Source: Candidatus Obscuribacterales bacterium
GTDB taxonomy: Bacteria > Cyanobacteriota > Vampirovibrionia > Obscuribacterales > Obscuribacteraceae
Direction: 5' to 3'
Assembly: GCA_020054205.1 (NCBI GenBank)
Contig: JAGVLS010000004.1
Location: 124,001-188,000 of the forward strand
Length of the DNA: 64,000 nucleotides
The position numbers were made by a program, and so were the translations under genes. Below, piece by piece: positions 26,561 to 34,943 of the stretch (its first letter is position 1; every line of letters begins with the position of its first letter). Under the pieces are notes generated by a model. That model was given only the letters and a program-made list of their open reading frames with translations. It was not told where the DNA came from and ran no database searches.

Positions 26561-28823
26561 TTTCGCCATCGAGCGTACCTACATAGAGTGATTTGTTTGT
26601 CACCAGAGGAGATGCTTCTATTTTTTTACCAATATTCGTTTGCCAGTTTACATTTCCTGAGCGTAAATTGAAACTCAATAAATAACCTTCTGCTACAGCG
26701 ATGTACAAAGAATCATTGAGGCTAACTAAATTTGCTAATACTTGTCCGGGTACTCGCACTTTCCATGTTAAAGTACCTTTGTATTTATCTAAACAATGTA
26801 CCCATTTGTCTTCTGAGCAAATTGTGACAGTTGCTAATTCTAGAGTGCCTTTAGTAATAATTGGTTTGTCTGCTTGATATTGCCACATCACTTTTCCAGA
26901 AGCAGCCTCAAGAGCGGAGAATGTTCCATCAAGTGAGCCAAAATATACGCTATCTGTTGAAACAAGTGGGCTAGAAACAATAGGTGCTGAACTTTGAAAA
27001 GTCCAATGATGAATTGCTTTATCTAAAGAAATTGCTCTTATTGTTTTGTCCTTACTGCCAAATACAACTAAATTCTCTAAAACTTGAGGGGACGATACTA
27101 TGGCATCTCCAGCTTTATAAGTCCATTTTATTGCTCCATCCTTAATAGCAATAGCACGGATTGTGCCATCTAGAGCAGGCGCAATTAATAGATCGCTATG
27201 TATAATTGGTGTAGCAACAAAGGGAGCAGAACCATTTACTTTCCATGTTGGACTACCGTCGACAGCAGAAATTGCATAAATGGTACCATCAGAGCTAGCA
27301 ATATGTATTTTTCCATCGACTTCAACAGGGCTTGATATAATTGCTCCGCCAGTTTGAAAACGCCATATTCTATTACCAGTAAGAGCATCCAAAGAGTAAA
27401 CAACTCCATCGGCTGAACCAACATAAATATATTTTTTGTCTTTGCTTAAAACAGGCATGGATGCCCAGCCTATTGGGCCAGCTGTTCTGTATTCCCACAA
27501 CAAATTAAGTTGTTTGGTTGCTGTACTATCTGTATGTGATATGTTTTGAAGATTTTGAGGGCGAATGGCTTGAAAAACATCTTTGTTTTGATTGTCGGAT
27601 GAAACTGGTGGTATTGTAATTGGTGGAATTCTATCTTGTGAAATTGTTGTTTTTAAGGCACCTTTATCTGGCAACAATTCAGTTAGTAAATTATTTAAAG
27701 TATCTCCCAAATTAGTTGTCTTTTTTGCTAATTGTGGATCTGAAGTGGTTAGATTTGCATTTACCTTACTCAACTGTGGATTAGAAGTACTAAGATTATT
27801 TGCTTTATCCAATTTTGGATTTGACGGTGCAACAGATCCATCTGGTTGCGCTTGGGTCATTAAATAGTTTTGCCAGTCTTGAGCATAATCTTGTTTTTTG
27901 TATTCTGCATCACTTGTTGATTGTGGACGCTCGCTAATATTGCTAGCAATTGAATTACTATCACTTACCCCAAGACGTGCTACTTGTAGTTCAAGCAATA
28001 ATTTTTCTATTATAAGTAATAAATCTGCCAATGATTGAAAACGATCTTCTGGACTTTTAGCCATCATTTTTTGAATGGCTTTGTCTAAGATAGGTGGAAC
28101 ATCTTTGTTTAATTTTGCAACCGAAGGAATAGGAGCAGTAGCATGTTTCATAGCCATTTCAATCATGCCACTAGCTTTATATGGGCGTTCACCAGATAAA
28201 AGTTCAAAAAAGACTGCCCCTAATGAATAAATATCAGATCTGTGATCTTGCGGATCTCCACGGCATAATTCAGGAGACATATAAGCTGGAGTTCCTTTTC
28301 CTTGTACAGCTCTTTCAATTGCTACGCCGGTTGCTATTAAAGCTAGTCCGAAATCACCAATTTTGACATTGCCATCATGAGTGATGAAAACATTATCTGC
28401 TTTAATGTCTTGATGTACGACACCTCGTCTATGGGCATAATTTAAACCAGTACATAATTGTTTCATCCAATTAAGACATTGTTCGTATTGCGGACGTTCT
28501 TTTCCGACACGCCCTTTCATACTGCCACCAGGTAGAAATTCCATAGCAATATAGTGATGTGCTTTGCCATCACGATTTTCAATACCAATATTGTGAATTG
28601 TGACAATATTTTGATGTTCAAGTTGGGCAGCAAGCCGAGCTTCTTGTCTAAATACTTCTACTGTATCTTCATCAGCCATTAATTCTGGCAAAAGCATTTT
28701 AATAGCTATTTCTCTTTGCAAAAATTCATCGCGACAATGATAAACAATACCCATACCGCCGGCGCCGAGTTCTCTCAGTACCGTGTAATGTCCATATTCA
28801 AGCTTGTCGCCAGGGCTAAACAT
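26535..28823 (-). CDS. Ser/Thr protein kinase fused to a PQQ-like beta-propeller
   Basis: A 762-residue protein. Residues 12 to about 265 are a eukaryotic-type kinase: glycine loop GAGGMGIVY, IAIKML with the ATP Lys, catalytic loop HQDIKADN, DFG and GTPAYMSPE. The catalytic loop lacks the usual Arg before Asp (a non-RD kinase). A Ser/Asn/Pro linker with three short repeats around S-N/D-P-x-L follows, then residues 460 to 760 form repeats with the pattern W-x-GSxDGxIYAI-xxGxxxW, typical of PQQ/YVTN propellers. No membrane helix is seen, so both parts would be cytosolic, which is unusual. The propeller probably senses a ligand or partner. Confidence 0.9.
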   Translation of the reverse strand: MFSPGDKLEYGHYTVLRELGAGGMGIVYHCRDEFLQREIAIKMLLPELMADEDTVEVFRQEARLAAQLEHQNIVTIHNIGIENRDGKAHHYIAMEFLPGGSMKGRVGKERPQYEQCLNWMKQLCTGLNYAHRRGVVHQDIKADNVFITHDGNVKIGDFGLALIATGVAIERAVQGKGTPAYMSPELCRGDPQDHRSDIYSLGAVFFELLSGERPYKASGMIEMAMKHATAPIPSVAKLNKDVPPILDKAIQKMMAKSPEDRFQSLADLLLIIEKLLLELQVARLGVSDSNSIASNISERPQSTSDAEYKKQDYAQDWQNYLMTQAQPDGSVAPSNPKLDKANNLSTSNPQLSKVNANLTTSDPQLAKKTTNLGDTLNNLLTELLPDKGALKTTISQDRIPPITIPPVSSDNQNKDVFQAIRPQNLQNISHTDSTATKQLNLLWEYRTAGPIGWASMPVLSKDKKYIYVGSADGVVYSLDALTGNRIWRFQTGGAIISSPVEVDGKIHIASSDGTIYAISAVDGSPTWKVNGSAPFVATPIIHSDLLIAPALDGTIRAIAIKDGAIKWTYKAGDAIVSSPQVLENLVVFGSKDKTIRAISLDKAIHHWTFQSSAPIVSSPLVSTDSVYFGSLDGTFSALEAASGKVMWQYQADKPIITKGTLELATVTICSEDKWVHCLDKYKGTLTWKVRVPGQVLANLVSLNDSLYIAVAEGYLLSFNLRSGNVNWQTNIGKKIEASPLVTNKSLYVGTLDGEIISYAQPN

Positions 28824-28983
28824 CTCTTTTTATTTTACGACAATTGAAATAAATATAATTTTGTATCTCACATATTTATATACTTTGTTATACCCTAAAG
28901 CTGTCTCAAGCAAAAACAAGTTGAAGCTGTAAAAATGCTTTAGGCAGATATTAGAAGCCAAGTATACCTTGACAATATAGACA

Positions 28984-30036
28984 ATGACTTCCAAAACCCC
29001 TAATTCCATATCCATTGGACATGAAGCATTAAATACTCCATTTAATGTTGACCCTATTAGTTTGGGTGAGTTTAATTTACTTATTGAGCAAGCAAAAAGC
29101 GTCTTGACAATTGAAGCGCAAGCAATTTTAGATATAGCCCAAAAATTGGACGATAATTTTCATAAATCTATCGATTTAATTATTAAGTGCAAAGGTAAAG
29201 TTGTTGTAACTGGCATTGGTAAATCTGGTCATATTGCAAACAAAATTGCAGCTACATTTGCCTCTACTGGTACCCCTGCCTTTTTTGTTCACCCGGCAGA
29301 ATTGAGGCATGGGGACTTTGGTATGTTGGCAAAAGATGACATTGTTATTGTTTTGTCTGGCTCTGGCGAAACGCAAGAAATTAAACTAGTGCTTGATCCA
29401 ATTAAAAGATTAGGATTGCCAATTATTGCTTTAACTGGCAATAAAAATTCAACTTTAGCTAAATATTCTCAGGCTGTAATTGATGTAGCTGTTGCTAAAG
29501 AAGCATGCCCATTAAATTTAGCGCCAACAGCTTCAACTACAGCAACTTTAGCTATAGGAGATGCTTTAGCTATTGTTCTTATGACTAAAAAAGGCTTTAA
29601 GGCAGAAGACTTTGCAGCTTCCCATCCAGGTGGAAATTTAGGTAGGCAATTAATCACTGTTGCCGATGTTATGCGATCGGGTATTAATTTGCCAATTGTT
29701 TTAGAAAATACTGAATATGCAAATGTGCTTAATGAAATTACTGCTAAAAAAACTGGATTTACTATGGTCTTAGATCAAACAGGTTGTTTACTAGGAGTAG
29801 TTACAGATGGTGATTTGCGTCGAGCACAAGTAAGATATGGTAAAGATGTTTTTGTAAAATCTGCAAAAGATATTATGACTGGAAATCCAAAAATCATTTC
29901 ACAAGATTCATTAGCTGTTGAAGCTTTAAAAATCATGGAAGATTATGCGATTTCAGATGTGCTTATTGTCGATAATACCAATAAACCAATTGGGCTTATT
30001 CATTTGAAAGACTTACTTAAAGCTGGCATTGTTTAG
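28984..30036 (+). CDS. kdsD: Arabinose-5-phosphate isomerase (KdsD/KpsF/GutQ type)
   Basis: This enzyme makes arabinose 5-phosphate from ribulose 5-phosphate, the first step to Kdo of LPS. The 350 residues comprise an N-terminal SIS domain (GIGKSGHIANKIAATFASTGTPAFF with the HGDFGML active site) and two C-terminal CBS domains (from about residue 215, DVMRSGINLP and DIMTGNPKI). An extra N-terminal stretch of about 35 residues precedes the domain. Presence of this gene with an LptD-like protein supports LPS with Kdo. It is divergent from the kinase gene. Confidence 0.93.
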   Translation: MTSKTPNSISIGHEALNTPFNVDPISLGEFNLLIEQAKSVLTIEAQAILDIAQKLDDNFHKSIDLIIKCKGKVVVTGIGKSGHIANKIAATFASTGTPAFFVHPAELRHGDFGMLAKDDIVIVLSGSGETQEIKLVLDPIKRLGLPIIALTGNKNSTLAKYSQAVIDVAVAKEACPLNLAPTASTTATLAIGDALAIVLMTKKGFKAEDFAASHPGGNLGRQLITVADVMRSGINLPIVLENTEYANVLNEITAKKTGFTMVLDQTGCLLGVVTDGDLRRAQVRYGKDVFVKSAKDIMTGNPKIISQDSLAVEALKIMEDYAISDVLIVDNTNKPIGLIHLKDLLKAGIV

Positions 30037-30049
30037 TCTAACTAGTAAA

Positions 30050-30454
30050 CTAATAAATATGCAAACCTATAACTTGATTTTCGCCAGGTAATGGTTGTGC
30101 TTGTTGTTGTAATTTTTTACAAGCAACTTTTACATCCTTGAAGTAGGAAAGCATTTCTAATTCCTCTTCGTTTTCCATAAAACCATTATTATTCCTATCA
30201 AAATATTTATAGACAGCTTCTTGGCGATTAAGCGGTGCATATGCTTTCAGATTATGAAGATTCCAAAAATATTGGAGTTCAAATGAATTAAAACGAGGCA
30301 ATTGTGATTGCACTGGTGGAGCACTGAAGAGCAATTCTTCAGAACCGTTGTTAGTTTGTGTGAGCCCTAAATTATCTGTGCAAAGCATGGCTACTACAGC
30401 CAATAAAATACTTGTCAGTCTCATAAATGATTTTACCCTGTCACTAGCTTTCAT
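30050..30454 (-). CDS. Secreted protein with a single EF-hand motif
   Basis: About 134 residues with a signal-like hydrophobic segment (LTSILLAVVAMLC), followed by a region ending in a canonical 12-residue EF-hand loop, DRNNNGFMENEE, with Asp, Asn, Asn, Gly and Glu at positions 1, 3, 5, 6 and 12. This implies calcium binding outside the cytosol. The start is uncertain: ATG 30454 or ATG 30424, the latter giving a classic signal peptide. The longer 30499 frame overlaps the upstream DUF4239 gene. It is the last gene of a three-gene minus-strand operon. Role unknown. Confidence 0.6.
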   Translation of the reverse strand: MKASDRVKSFMRLTSILLAVVAMLCTDNLGLTQTNNGSEELLFSAPPVQSQLPRFNSFELQYFWNLHNLKAYAPLNRQEAVYKYFDRNNNGFMENEEELEMLSYFKDVKVACKKLQQQAQPLPGENQVIGLHIY

Positions 30455-30473
30455 TATTTTAACGACGCAAAGA

Positions 30474-31280
30474 CTAAAGAGAAGTTCCAGGTGCAGCAAT
30501 TCTTTTGGCTAAATCAATTAATGGTTGTTGATTCGTATTGAGAAGACCCTGTCCTGGATGGTCAAGATCAGCAATCATCATTATCACCAATAAAAACGAA
30601 AGAATTAATATGATTGTTATTGGACCATTGCGTGAATTGGTATTTCCAGATTGATAGCCAATTGCAGCCATACCAAGGAAAACCATAATATATAAGGTTA
30701 GCCAGACAATTATAGGAATATGAGCATAAAATCTTGCTGCCACTCTTTTTGATTGCAGCTCAATTGTTTCGTTTACTGAGTCAATAAATAATGAAATTAC
30801 ATCTGCATCAATATATTTCTTACCAACCTCTGCTGCTTGTTGCCAAAGATCATTTTGTATTTTATTTGCTACTGTTATGCCTTGCATAATTTCTTTTTGG
30901 TTGCCGTACAGATGTTGCACTCTTAAATCTACATATTTACGCAAAAGATTTTGTACGTTGTTTTTATTAGTTTCTGGTAGAAGTTCAGCTCGTAAATATG
31001 TTGTAAATATTACGTTTGCTTCTTCGATAATTAAAGTTCTACGATCATTGAAACGATCGGATGCTACACCAAAAGTAAAAGCAAGCATGAAAGCTAATAA
31101 ACCAAGTGTTGTTTGTACCATGGCACCTACTGGTGCTTCATGGAGACCGTTATTAAATTTGCGATGATAGTTACCAAATTTATAACCACCTTCTAGAGCC
31201 AATACAACAAGTAAAATTGTAAATAAACATTGTGCCCAGAGAGGAATTTGATCAATGATATCCAGCATGGTGTTCCACAT
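30474..31280 (-). CDS. DUF4239 bestrophin-like membrane protein
   Basis: A 268-residue protein with four to five membrane helices: one at about 15-30, a hairpin around VQTTLGLLAFMLAFTFGVASDRFNDRRTLIIEEAN (residues 50 to 90), and two at the C-terminus. The conserved core matches the DUF4239 family, also called bestrophin-like, of unknown activity though sometimes proposed as a channel. It is joined to the upstream gene by TAATG (stop and start share one base), so they are translationally coupled. Together with the EF-hand protein downstream this forms a small membrane operon. Confidence 0.8.
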   Translation of the reverse strand: MWNTMLDIIDQIPLWAQCLFTILLVVLALEGGYKFGNYHRKFNNGLHEAPVGAMVQTTLGLLAFMLAFTFGVASDRFNDRRTLIIEEANVIFTTYLRAELLPETNKNNVQNLLRKYVDLRVQHLYGNQKEIMQGITVANKIQNDLWQQAAEVGKKYIDADVISLFIDSVNETIELQSKRVAARFYAHIPIIVWLTLYIMVFLGMAAIGYQSGNTNSRNGPITIILILSFLLVIMMIADLDHPGQGLLNTNQQPLIDLAKRIAAPGTSL

Positions 31281-31888
31281 TAAAATAAGTAACTAATTAC
31301 TTTATTATTTAACCAACCATTATTCACGATTACTTTTGCCAGTTCTTGCTTATCATCACCTGATGAAAGAGTAGCTGTGCGAATCTCAGCGGCACTGACT
31401 AAATCAAGTTCTATTAGCCTACGTCCCCAGCGTTGAAAATTATTAGCTGGTAAAGTTAATAGCCCTAAAAGTTCAACAAAATAGTTCAATTGCTCTTCGT
31501 TAATATATTTCCAGCCAACTAGTAATCTACCAATTTCAATATGACCTAAACTTTTGTCTTTTTGTATATCAAGCGCCATTTTAATATCTTCTGAAGTAGC
31601 AAGCCCTGCTATAACTATCAAATTTCCTAAGCGCACACCGCTTTTTTCAATGTCTTTATAGCCTTCTTGTAATGATTCTTTAGAGGCTTCTTTTAAAGTT
31701 GTTTGGATGAGCTCACTTGCTTTATTTACTTTTGTTAGTACCAGACAAGGACAACAAAAGTCTTTTTTTTGAAACTCTTCTGCCAGCTTAAGACACGATT
31801 GCTTTAATTCAGCAAAACTAGTGGTGCTTGGCAGTCCTGATAGTAAAAATAAATTTCGAATCATTGTATTATTTGTAAATGAAATCAC
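31280..31888 (-). CDS. MshEN/GspE N-terminal-domain-like protein
   Basis: A 202-residue soluble protein without Walker motifs. The C-terminal half has two units resembling the MshEN/GspE N-terminal fold: RLGNLIVIAGLATSEDIKMAL, then IGRLLVGWKYINEEQLNYF, followed by a third weaker unit WGRRLIELDLVSAAEIRTA. In secretion and pilus ATPases such domains bind partners or, in MshE, cyclic di-GMP. Here the domain stands alone, without the ATPase. It heads a three-gene operon with DUF4239. Cyclic di-GMP binding is a possibility only. Confidence 0.6.
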   Translation of the reverse strand: MISFTNNTMIRNLFLLSGLPSTTSFAELKQSCLKLAEEFQKKDFCCPCLVLTKVNKASELIQTTLKEASKESLQEGYKDIEKSGVRLGNLIVIAGLATSEDIKMALDIQKDKSLGHIEIGRLLVGWKYINEEQLNYFVELLGLLTLPANNFQRWGRRLIELDLVSAAEIRTATLSSGDDKQELAKVIVNNGWLNNKVISYLF

Positions 31889-32093
31889 TTTGAAAGTTTT
31901 CTATCTTTTCTATGCCACCTGTATCTTCAAAATACACGTATAAATCTACAGGGTTTGACAATTATTTTGAATTGCCAAGCAGATTGTTGGCCAAGTAAGA
32001 TACTTTATTGTTGCAATTGCTTGCAAATTCAATCTTGACTACAAACATATAGCAAAAACAGTACACTTAAATTCGGCCAGATAGATTATTAAA

Positions 32094-33218
32094 ATGATAG
32101 ACCATGTAAATTATCAATCTTTGGATAAAGCAAAAAATGCTTTTATTGAAGCAAGCAAAAAAACCTTGGCTTTTGCTAAAAATTTTGGTTTTGTACCAGA
32201 TGATAGACTTGGAGCAAGTGCCAATATATTTTGTTTAGATTTGAAGTCTTATTTGAAAAATAATGCTGACAAACTTTATATCACTCTATTGCCTGAAGGC
32301 TTAGGGACAGCAGATGATGCACGCCCTTCTGATTTAAACAAAAAAGAGCTTATACAATTTTGGTATAACATCGGCATAAAAACTATTTCGTGCCTAACTA
32401 ATGATGCATCGTCCGCTGGTATGCAAACTGTTTTGATTTCTCTGTATTTACCATCAGCCGATCCTGATAAAGTTTTCTCGGATGAATTTTTGGATGGCTT
32501 TCTCAATGGTTTTGTTCATGGTTGTAAAATTGTTGGATGTGCTTGGATCTCTGGTGAGACACCACAGCTTAAAGGCAAAATTTGTGAAGATAAACTAGAT
32601 ATTGCTGGTGCATTGTTCGGCATTATGCCTGCAGCTGTTATGCCAATAGATGGTACAAAACTTAAAACTGGAAATAAAATTGTTTTTGTTGAAAGCTCTG
32701 GCCCACATGAAAATGGCTTTACGACTTTAAGACAATTAGCGCAAAAACTAACTAATGGCTATAGAGAAAAACTTTCAGATGGACGTGAATATTGGCAAGC
32801 AATAAATGAGCCTTCCCTTTTGTATACGCCGCTTGTGCAAAAGCTCTTAGCTGAGCAGGTAGCTATAAACAGCATTGAAAATGTGACTGGTCATGGTTGG
32901 CAAAAAATTATGCGTTCCAAAACACCACTACGTTATCACATCAAAAATATGCTTGCTGTGCCAAACATATTTCAATTTATTGAAGAAAAAGCCAATATAT
33001 CCAAAGAAGAGATGCTTAAAATATTTAATTATGGAGTGGGGTGCGCAATTTTTGTTGAAGATAATAATGCTGCAGAAAGAACAATTGCTATTGCCAAATC
33101 TTTAAATATAAAAGCAGTTATAGCTGGAGAAGTATTGCCGAGTAATTGCCGGGAAGTATTTGTTGAGCCATTAGGTATTAAACTTACTGATGAAAGCTTT
33201 ACCTTAGGTAAAGGGTAA
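32094..33218 (+). CDS. PurM-like (AIR synthase-related) protein
   Basis: A 374-residue protein with the general PurM/AIR synthase architecture: an N-terminal ATP-binding half with LPEGLGTADDARP in place of the usual DGVGTK, the middle SGETPQL segment and a C-terminal half with FVESSGPHENGFTTLR (SGxHSNG-like). It is not the canonical PurM, because the standard phosphate loop and several active-site residues differ. It may act on another substrate of the PurM/HypE/SelD superfamily. It stands alone. Confidence is higher for the fold than for the reaction. Confidence 0.65.
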   Translation: MIDHVNYQSLDKAKNAFIEASKKTLAFAKNFGFVPDDRLGASANIFCLDLKSYLKNNADKLYITLLPEGLGTADDARPSDLNKKELIQFWYNIGIKTISCLTNDASSAGMQTVLISLYLPSADPDKVFSDEFLDGFLNGFVHGCKIVGCAWISGETPQLKGKICEDKLDIAGALFGIMPAAVMPIDGTKLKTGNKIVFVESSGPHENGFTTLRQLAQKLTNGYREKLSDGREYWQAINEPSLLYTPLVQKLLAEQVAINSIENVTGHGWQKIMRSKTPLRYHIKNMLAVPNIFQFIEEKANISKEEMLKIFNYGVGCAIFVEDNNAAERTIAIAKSLNIKAVIAGEVLPSNCREVFVEPLGIKLTDESFTLGKG

Positions 33219-33292
33219 ATTTCATTTAGATAAAATCTTTGGCTAGTTTTGAACTTTTTTAGGGTAATTTACGTTTCTTTTAATAAGAACTC

Positions 33293-33334
33293 GTACTACC
33301 CATATACTACAAGTTTGTAGTATAATTGTACTAC
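33293..33334 (+). promoter_or_regulatory. Operator/promoter of the BrnT/BrnA-like module
   Basis: Four TACTAC-type boxes lie here: GTACTAC at 33293-33299 and at 33328-33334, ACTACAA at 33306-33312, and TTGTAGT at 33315-33321. The middle two form a perfect palindrome with a two-base centre. A perfect -10 hexamer, TATAAT at 33321-33326, sits inside the array, so a bound repressor would block transcription. The most probable binder is the RHH-like antitoxin encoded just downstream. Confidence 0.6.
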
Positions 33335-33345
33335 ATAGGTTACCT

Positions 33346-33603
33346 GTGTCTTTAATCTTTGTGAAAAGTTCAAAGAAATGGGCGATTACGAAAGAAGCAA
33401 TTCTTGAAGTGATAGCCGATCCTTTTAACGGTGAGTTTGCACTAAGTCCAAGCAGAGATGGTAATAATAGAATTATGTATGTTGGTTTTACACAATCTGA
33501 AAGATTATTAGAAATTGGTGTGGAAATTCTTCCAAATAATATAAGAAAAGTATTTCATGCAAAAAGAGCTACTAAGAATTCTATAGAGAAAGCCAAAATA
33601 TGA
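33346..33603 (+). CDS. BrnT-like toxin
   Basis: An 85-residue protein that resembles the C-terminal part of BrnT/RelE-fold ribonuclease toxins: an ITKEAILEVIADPFNGEF segment, then NRIMYVGFTQSERLLEIGVEILP and a basic RKVFHAKRATKNS motif, the usual place of catalytic or RNA-contacting residues. It starts with GTG six bases after AGG. The next gene starts inside its stop (ATGA overlap), the usual toxin-first order of BrnTA. It follows a clear multi-box operator. Family assignment is by pattern and context, not by a full match. Confidence 0.65.
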   Translation: MSLIFVKSSKKWAITKEAILEVIADPFNGEFALSPSRDGNNRIMYVGFTQSERLLEIGVEILPNNIRKVFHAKRATKNSIEKAKI

Positions 33604-33920
33604 AAAAAATAGCAAGCAATGTGAGCAAACAAATTAGAGACGAAGCTCTTGGCGCTGTAGCAAAAAGAGGGGTAATACAATTTCGTCTTGATCCCAATAA
33701 CATAAAATTGTTATATAAATTGGCAGGACAGAACCGTAAACCGGTTGGCCGAATGGTTAGAGAATGGGTACTTGAAAAATTAACACAAAAAGAGTTTCCA
33801 AAGAAAAATCAGGACACAAATTCAATAATGCGAGTTATGGAAAGTTTGACCGATTCTTACGAGACCTTAACTAGCAGGGTATCAAAACTGGAAGCAAAAC
33901 AAAATAAGAGAAAAAAATAA
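33600..33920 (+). CDS. BrnA-like antitoxin / DNA-binding protein
   Basis: A 106-residue protein with an RHH-like core: GVIQFRLDPNNIKLLYKLAGQNRKPVGRMVREWVLEKL. The strand IQFRLD followed by two helices is the dimerisation and DNA-binding unit seen in antitoxins. The C-terminal basic coiled stretch could hold the toxin. It overlaps the toxin gene by four bases and would repress the operon through the TACTAC boxes. Partner and DNA-binding roles are inferred. Confidence 0.65.
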   Translation: MKKIASNVSKQIRDEALGAVAKRGVIQFRLDPNNIKLLYKLAGQNRKPVGRMVREWVLEKLTQKEFPKKNQDTNSIMRVMESLTDSYETLTSRVSKLEAKQNKRKK

Positions 33921-33932
33921 AAGGATAGTAAT

Positions 33933-34943
33933 TTACTCTATTGTGCGATGAAACGTGTGATAAATCGATGATGTATACGCACCTAATTTTTGCCAGGTTC
34001 TATGGACAGATTGATTTGATATTTGTGTTCTAATTTCAACTACTGAAATACCGTGTTTTTGGAACCAGTGTAAAGCTGCTCCTACCAATTTTGTATAAAT
34101 CCCTTTACCGTGATGTTCTACATGTACAGCGTTAAGTGGAATCGTTCCTAGTTGTACTTTGAAGTCTACAAAATGTTGTGTCGGTAATTTGCATGTAATA
34201 AATCCCAGTGGCTTATTATCTTCACGATAAACAAGTACTGTATCTGCCCATTCGTGTTTTAGAGAAAGCTTTATCCATTCTTCATAAAAAGAACGTACTT
34301 GATTAGGCGAGAAAAAGACATCGCTATTAAAGCGATTGATATTATATTTCCTGTTGCTAAAACATTCTCCGGAAATTTCAACGAGCGCTTTTAAGTCATT
34401 TTGGTTATGTTCGGTTATATTTTCTACTGCATCAAAGTTACGCTTTACCAAAGGTAGTCTGTATGCCACAATTGTGTCCATAATATTGAATTTATTGCGC
34501 TCTAATAAATGTTGGCTTATCGTATCTCTGCAATCGACAGCAAGAGACAAATGTTTTACTTGAAGATTTTTAGCTTCATTTGTTATTTTCTCTAGCATAG
34601 CTGAGCCTAAAGACATGCTTGATTCAGAAGCTGGAAACGTCCTTGGTGCTATTAATGGCTCAATTCGACCAATACCTTTTTGAAAAAATTTGCTATCCCA
34701 ATTAAGCCGTCTTACGCCAGCTAGCCATGTACCATCATTGGTTTCACAATTAGCAGTTAATAGTTTAAATTCAGGATTTGAAATTGCCAATTCTTCGATA
34801 TGTTTTAAATATGATTGAAGGCATACGGGATGGTTGGGAAATAAATCAGTATTAGGTAAAAAATGCCATGATTCGAGGACATCTATAAGCGAAATTGCCA
34901 GATCTGCTTCGTTGCTATCTAATTGATTTGTGTTTATTACCAT
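33933..34943 (-). CDS. GNAT acetyltransferase, WecD-like
   Basis: A 336-residue protein. The N-terminal part contains LNWDSKFFQKGIGRIEPL (residues 78 to 95), reminiscent of TDP-fucosamine acetyltransferases (WecD), and the C-terminal half holds a GNAT fold with HGKGIYTKLVGAALHW as the acetyl-CoA loop. WecD acetylates the amino group of TDP-4-amino-4,6-dideoxygalactose, exactly the product of the WecE-type enzyme encoded upstream. The gene overlaps that one by seven bases, so the two are coupled. The sugar is therefore likely an acetamido dideoxyhexose for a surface glycan. The N-terminal region may be a degenerate second GNAT domain. Confidence 0.8.
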   Translation of the reverse strand: MVINTNQLDSNEADLAISLIDVLESWHFLPNTDLFPNHPVCLQSYLKHIEELAISNPEFKLLTANCETNDGTWLAGVRRLNWDSKFFQKGIGRIEPLIAPRTFPASESSMSLGSAMLEKITNEAKNLQVKHLSLAVDCRDTISQHLLERNKFNIMDTIVAYRLPLVKRNFDAVENITEHNQNDLKALVEISGECFSNRKYNINRFNSDVFFSPNQVRSFYEEWIKLSLKHEWADTVLVYREDNKPLGFITCKLPTQHFVDFKVQLGTIPLNAVHVEHHGKGIYTKLVGAALHWFQKHGISVVEIRTQISNQSVHRTWQKLGAYTSSIYHTFHRTIE

